DNA of 64,000 bases from Gyrodactylus bullatarudis (taxonomy: Eukaryota; Platyhelminthes; Monogenea; Gyrodactylidea; Gyrodactylidae), in NCBI GenBank assembly GCA_012064415.1, contig SSNU01000223.1, positions 186,001 through 250,000 on the forward strand. Reading direction: 5' to 3'. The position numbers were made by a program, and so were the translations under genes. This document shows positions 59,000 to 64,000 of this stretch, in pieces. Positions within the stretch are counted from its first letter, which is position 1. Every line of letters begins with the position of its first letter. The notes beneath the pieces are model-generated. The model had not been told where the DNA came from and made no database searches. It was given only the letters and a program-made list of their open reading frames with translations.

Positions 59000-61900
59000 T
59001 TATGGAGAATTCGAGACATAAAAAGCAGCCTGTCCATTTTCAGTGAGTCCATTAGGCTGGGTCTTAATTGTCCCTGTGGTAGGAAGAATATAAACTGGTT
59101 GAGCAGATTGAGATGTATCACTAAAGAGGTTATCGATTGACTCAAAATTAATTGTATTAGGACCTGCATAGATAGATTTCAAAGTGTTTGTATCAATTGT
59201 CGCAGTTGTACCGCCATCTTGAATAGCATAACTTGTGGGAATTGAGACAATATTAGATGAATGTATATTATAGGGACTATTCGGATTCAAGTAGAACCCT
59301 GAGGACAGGGTATAATTTCCAGATTGAGCGATAGGAATCAACTGCTGCGGTTCAACAATACTCAGGCCGTGCATTGTAGACGTAATTGGCTGAAGTGTAC
59401 TACTGAGGAATCTTTCATTTTCCATTGAACCCATTTCATTGGGATAACTCTGGAAGGTCTCCTGTCTACTATTTATTTCTTGCTTCATTCTCTGGAAGTA
59501 GATTGTTAACTGATGATAAATCAATTCTTGATTCGGTTTCGTATTTATCAGAGTTATCTGCAAGGAATGTTAGAGAATTAATGATAATCTGAAACTAGAA
59601 ACTAAAAGTGATTTAAAATTAATCAATACGTCTCAAGTTAAATCATTAACATCGATGATAATAATTTCACAAAGATTCCGAGTATGCAAATCAGCTAGTT
59701 TTATTTTTATAAAATTATTTAAAGCATTATAGAGTTTACGCTTTCATTTCATAGAAAAGAACTTTATATTTAAAATTTTAATTAGATACTGTATTATGCA
59801 TAATTTCAATTTGAATATGTCAAATTTTCAAATTTGCGCCATCATTCTTCAATGAATTCTATTTAAAAAAATAGTAAAAATTTGAATTAATGGACGAAAA
59901 TTTTGAAGTTTAATATCGAAATTTAGAAAAAAACATTTGCTTATCAAAATGTCAATATATTTAAAAATAAGTTTTAAGATTCTAATGGAAAATTGATGAA
60001 TTATAATTCTATAATACAGAATCTATAGTTATAAAGTAAAAGAAAATCAATTTGTGAGACATCCGAACTTTTCAACTCCGAATGTTTTCCCATGCCTTCA
60101 GGGAATCCTCACTGATACGAAATTGAAAACAAAAATATTTGAAAGCAAGCAATCAAATTCAGTTTATTTAAAAGCTTCCATTTGAAGTAATATTACCAAT
60201 TTATTACATCAACTTACATTGATAGGATGGGTTTTCTTGAGGCGCAAATTCATCATTCTGCCCAGTATTTGGATGACTTCAAAGAAACAAATTGTACTCA
60301 AAATGACAATGCAAGCGACGATACTGATTCTCAGACAATCATCACTAAATTGGCCCAGATTGGTATTGATACTGGGCCTATCCTTTTTCTGATTTGAATC
60401 TGACGTTGTTCTGGTATCTAAACAATAGAAGATCAAAATATCGATAAAATAGTAAAGAAAATAAAGCTGTAACATTCAGCAACATGGGCTAAACCATATT
60501 AACTAAGCACCTTAAACGAGAAATTATTTAATAGTGTTAAAAATTTCCAAGGAACGTTATTTCTTAAAGCCCAAGTTTTTATTTTTGGTCATTCAAAAGA
60601 GATAATTAATTATTGCCGAAATCGGGTAGCAATTTTAATTAAAAATGACTTTTTTTTGTAGCAGGATTTTAGTGTGAAATTTCCTGTGCTGCTACTAAGT
60701 ACAGTAGGTACTCGATTCCAAATATCGCTTGAAATTTGAAAAAGGAGGGTATTCAATTATTGGCAAAAAATGGGGAAAAATTATTAATCTAAGTTTCACT
60801 TCGAGACATTTTTAATATAATAAAAATAAAGTGAGTTGAATTTGTTATTATGGCATTTTTGCAGCTCTACTAATTACTGAAGCTAGTTGATATGAAATAG
60901 CGAATCGATGATTTTCACAAGAAACTATTTTTTATCAAGAACATTGAGATGATTAAGATTTTTTAGAATCCAGACCATGAATCCTGAATTTATCATTTTG
61001 AGAAAAAATAAATTTAACAAAAAATATGGTCATATTTCAAATTTTGATTTGACGCCAAACCTCCATGTCTATGAAATTTTGAGTTGCAAATATTTATTGA
61101 TATGAAAGTGTCAGAGAGTGGTCGAAAGAAGTTTTTCGAGACCACAATTAGGCATAAAAATCGAATTTGCTAAATGCTTGCCAAGGAATTCAATTCATTA
61201 TCGTTTGAGAGTTGAATAACAAAATTCCGATAATTCACAATCGTTCGAAAACTTTATGATAATAATCTATGTCCCTGTTTGATGTGATCCTTGAAGACTT
61301 CTTTTGACCATTTTTTCATTTTCAAATCAATAAAAATTTCCATCTCAAAGTTTGAAAATATGGGAATTTGGCGCCAGCTCGAATAAAAAATGGTTAATGG
61401 ATTCAACCAGAAAGTCCTCTTCGTATTTGAAAAGATAAAAGATAAATATTTGGGTTATTTTGTGAAAAACATAAATCCTCAACTTTATATTCAACTTATT
61501 TGTCTGTAGTTAAACGAAAACTAACCAAATTTCTTATCCTTAAACATGTTCATATTGTTGAAACAGTGGCTATCTGACAATGAAAAGGTGTCATTGAAGA
61601 AATCATTTAAGTTGATCAGGGACTGATTGCGAAGCATCAAATTCTCATCGTTGAACACCATCATCTTCGATAGAATATCACCCTTTCTCGAGGCCAAGAC
61701 AAACGCATCAAAGTCATTGTTATACTGACAGTAGTCGTAGTAGTAAACCAAGTTCAAATTCTGACTCTCTTTCGAGGAGCTGGTTATGTTTGAGGAGGAG
61801 AAATCACGATTCACACGATGAGAACCCTTTGCACGAAGATCAATCAGTAGACGATGAGTTAAACACCATTCTTGCAACTGCTGATACACGATAAATTGCT

Positions 61901-63927
61901 GGAAATAAAAGTTGCTGGATTACAAAATGATCTCTAACCGTTGTTAACAATAAAAAGGAACAAAATTATTTTTTTGTCTAATCTTGATTCCAAATGTAGG
62001 TAATGAATCGCTTTAAATTATCTGAAATCAACAGCTTATGTCCTTTCACCAAAGTTTTTTACTGACACAGTATCATTTCACGTTATTTTTCCGAATGAAA
62101 CCTGTAAATTTTAACATCAATTTCGCCTTAAATTTTTTTAATATTGATAAAAAGTCATAAACTACTAAAGCTAATTGATATGAAGTTGGGAATCTATGAT
62201 TTTTACAGAAATCTCGATATTTTCATTAAGAATTCGAATTTGTTAAAGATTTTCTGGAATCCTACTCATGCTGCCCACTTTTACCATTTGAAGAAAAAAA
62301 AATCTGAAAAAAATTATTTTTATGAAGAATATTGTCATTTTTCAAATTCCCATTTGACGCCAAAATCCCATTTTTTCGAACTTTTCACTACTTGAAAATC
62401 AATGAAATTTCGATAATTCAAAATCTCTCAAAAATGGGGTAACTGTCGATAACTTGACGGTGCTAGTCAGCTATCTTGTCTAATCTTAATCCTGAGATTT
62501 TTCATAAAAATAATTTTTTTCACATTAACTTAAAATCCTTGTTTCTATAGCAACCAGAGGAAAATACCGAATTTTCATCTTCATTTCAATTTGGTTTATT
62601 TAGAGTAGATAATTATACAGTTACTGAAAGCTTGTCGAAAAAGACCACAAAGAAAATTATTTTATCCCGCTGTCTTTTTTTCATCTCTGCGGCATCAGTT
62701 ATGAGAGTTTTCACTGGATGCACTGGAAAATTCATTCATAAATTTCAAATGATTCTGATTTACAGAAAAAAGTACATTTTTAAAGAAATGCGAAATTTTT
62801 AAAATCTGTAAATGATTTCCAGTAAATAACTAGAATAACTTCTTCTATGGATCAAATATCGTTTTTTATGGTGTTATTTTATTGAGCAAATAAATTTTTG
62901 TTATATTTAAAATTAAAAAATCTAGAAAATTGATTGGTTTTAAACTTTGAACTTCAAGTACAGCAGTTATTGTCTTGAGAACTTTTTATTGTTCAGTCTC
63001 TTAAGAAATGAAATAATTTTTGCCAAATGTGGTTGAAATTTGAACAATTATCTAATACAATATTTTGAGATATTAATTGTTCTTCAGATGCCAGTTCTTA
63101 TTAGTATTATCAAAAATATTTAAGCCTTTCGATTTAAAATTATTGTAAATTTATTGAAATACTTTTTATAGGAATTTCCCAAACCTTGATAGAAATGAAG
63201 AAAATTTCATGAAATCTCTCTTAAATCATACCTCTGATAGGTAGCAAAGGTCATTAAATCTTTAGTTTCAAAAGGCAGACAAATTCTATTTCGATTGCCA
63301 CTATGAAGGGAAGTAAGAAAAAGGAAATCTGTCATTCTCTGCCTACGCATTGTACACAATGTACACAGACAGTCAGAATGCAGTGCAAATGAAAGCCGTT
63401 AAAGTAATAAAAAAATGCCCTACCTCATTGTTTTTTATTGAAGAACAAAAAAAATCTCCCTCTCTTACTTGATCATGTAGGATTCGATCACGAATTCGTT
63501 CCATTTCCAGGGAGAATTTTATGTTTATCTTGTTCAGATTGTTTAAGAGATTAATGGCTTGAAAGTTATTATTGCTGTTTCTATCAGTCATGAAGGAGGA
63601 AGGGTCATCCTTGTATTGTTTCTCTTCTAAACTCTCATAATTCTCGGACAGACTGGCAGGATTCATCAGTGCTGCATTAGTATTGAAGTTGTTATCAGCC
63701 AATTTGACACTGAAAACAAAAAATTTTAGTCTACCAAAAACAAATTTTCCAGGCATTATTAAAATTATGAATGAATTGATCTACTGCGACATAAATAAAC
63801 TCGCGGAAACAGATTTTATAGGTAAAGACAAGATCTCTTAGCGAGGACGGCCAAAGAAAAAGAGATTCAGATCTGAGGCAGAAAAAATTTTGTGAACAAT
63901 TCGTTGAATACATTTGGATCACTTTTT
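59000..63927 (-). CDS. Unrecognised single-pass membrane protein (5' end not resolved)
   Basis: Five exons fit in phase: 63735-63927 (start uncertain), 63469-63709, 61526-61898, 60218-60417 and 59000-59557 (stop). The intron between the first two is 25 nt. The N-terminal part has several Cys residues and possible N-glycosylation sites (NIT, NQS, NDT), consistent with an extracellular region. One hydrophobic segment, ISIVACIVILSTICFFEVIQ, is followed by basic NLRLKKTH, suggesting a cytoplasmic tail of about 195 residues rich in Ser, Thr, Asn and Gln. I recognise no domain and assign no function. Upstream exons probably lie beyond 63930 or outside the window. Confidence 0.6.
60418..61525. repeat. 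Intron with a dispersed palindromic repeat (about 61040-61395)
   Basis: In the intron of the membrane-protein gene, 61040-61395 is another palindromic copy: TTTGATTTGACGCCAAACC on the left and GAATTTGGCGCCAGCTCG on the right, with mirrored TTGATATGAAAG and CTTTCAAATCAA-like blocks. The rest of the intron shows nothing I can name. Confidence 0.6.
61899..63468. repeat. Intron with a partial dispersed repeat (about 62330-62520)
   Basis: A half copy of the same family is recognisable by CATTTGACGCCAAAATCCC followed by ATCTTGTCTAATCTTAATCC. The remaining sequence is plain AT-rich intron. Confidence 0.5.
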
Positions 63928-64000
63928 CTTATGTTTTTTTCGTAATCCCTTGTATTGAGAAATCTTGGCAACACGATATCAAGAGAAAAACTAAGCAAAC

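Noticed and set aside
1..64000. tRNA, rRNA or CRISPR arrays
   Set aside because: No cloverleaf-like, ribosomal or regularly spaced direct-repeat pattern was seen; the context is eukaryotic.

Overview
This is a 64-kb piece of a strongly AT-rich animal nuclear genome. The metazoan assignment rests on a complete fibrillar procollagen, an abLIM-type LIM/villin-headpiece protein, a guanylate cyclase of the atypical soluble or receptor group, NAD kinase, a selenoprotein F homologue and an Lsm10-like protein. All genes are split by GT-AG introns, and many introns are only 24-36 nt. Other introns reach 5-10 kb because they are packed with transposons and foldback repeats. I cannot name the species. 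Very short introns are known in dicyemids and in the 5' parts of flatworm genes, but that is only a hint.

Layout. 427-9959 (+): last four exons of the guanylate cyclase; its introns hold an antisense Penelope-like RT fragment, a 5'-truncated LINE with a 45-bp target duplication, and a 2.1-kb pogo/Tigger element with identical 205-bp inverted repeats. 10621-37207 (-): a 12-exon abLIM-like gene; its introns hold a 1.26-kb foldback element with a helix-turn-helix ORF, several palindromic repeats and a ribozyme-like inverted repeat. 37454-37666 (+): a small unrecognised coding-like ORF. 37720-38240 (-): a complete selenoprotein F homologue with Cys instead of Sec. 38343-39774 (+): complete NAD kinase, head-to-head with it. 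40636-48894 (+): complete fibrillar procollagen (12 exons) with exactly 338 Gly-X-Y triplets; its last intron carries a VDAC-like fragment between inverted repeats and two tandem hammerhead-like motifs. 52195-52647 (-): Lsm10-like protein. 53461-54650: broken retroelement units with a TATA box, a hammerhead-like module and an ORF start. 55878-56758 (-): PQ-loop transporter of the LAAT1/PQLC2 type. 56938-58646: large foldback element disrupted by a 150-N assembly gap. 59000-63927 (-): five exons of an unrecognised single-pass membrane protein.

The genes show no common pathway; they are ordinary housekeeping and structural genes. The most unusual signals are the ultra-short introns, found even inside a transposase gene, and the scattered hammerhead-like RNA modules, in which the strand joining the two core boxes covaries with an upstream strand. 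The Cys-for-Sec replacement, the reduced cysteine set of the collagen C-propeptide and the long insertion inside the cyclase domain are also notable.
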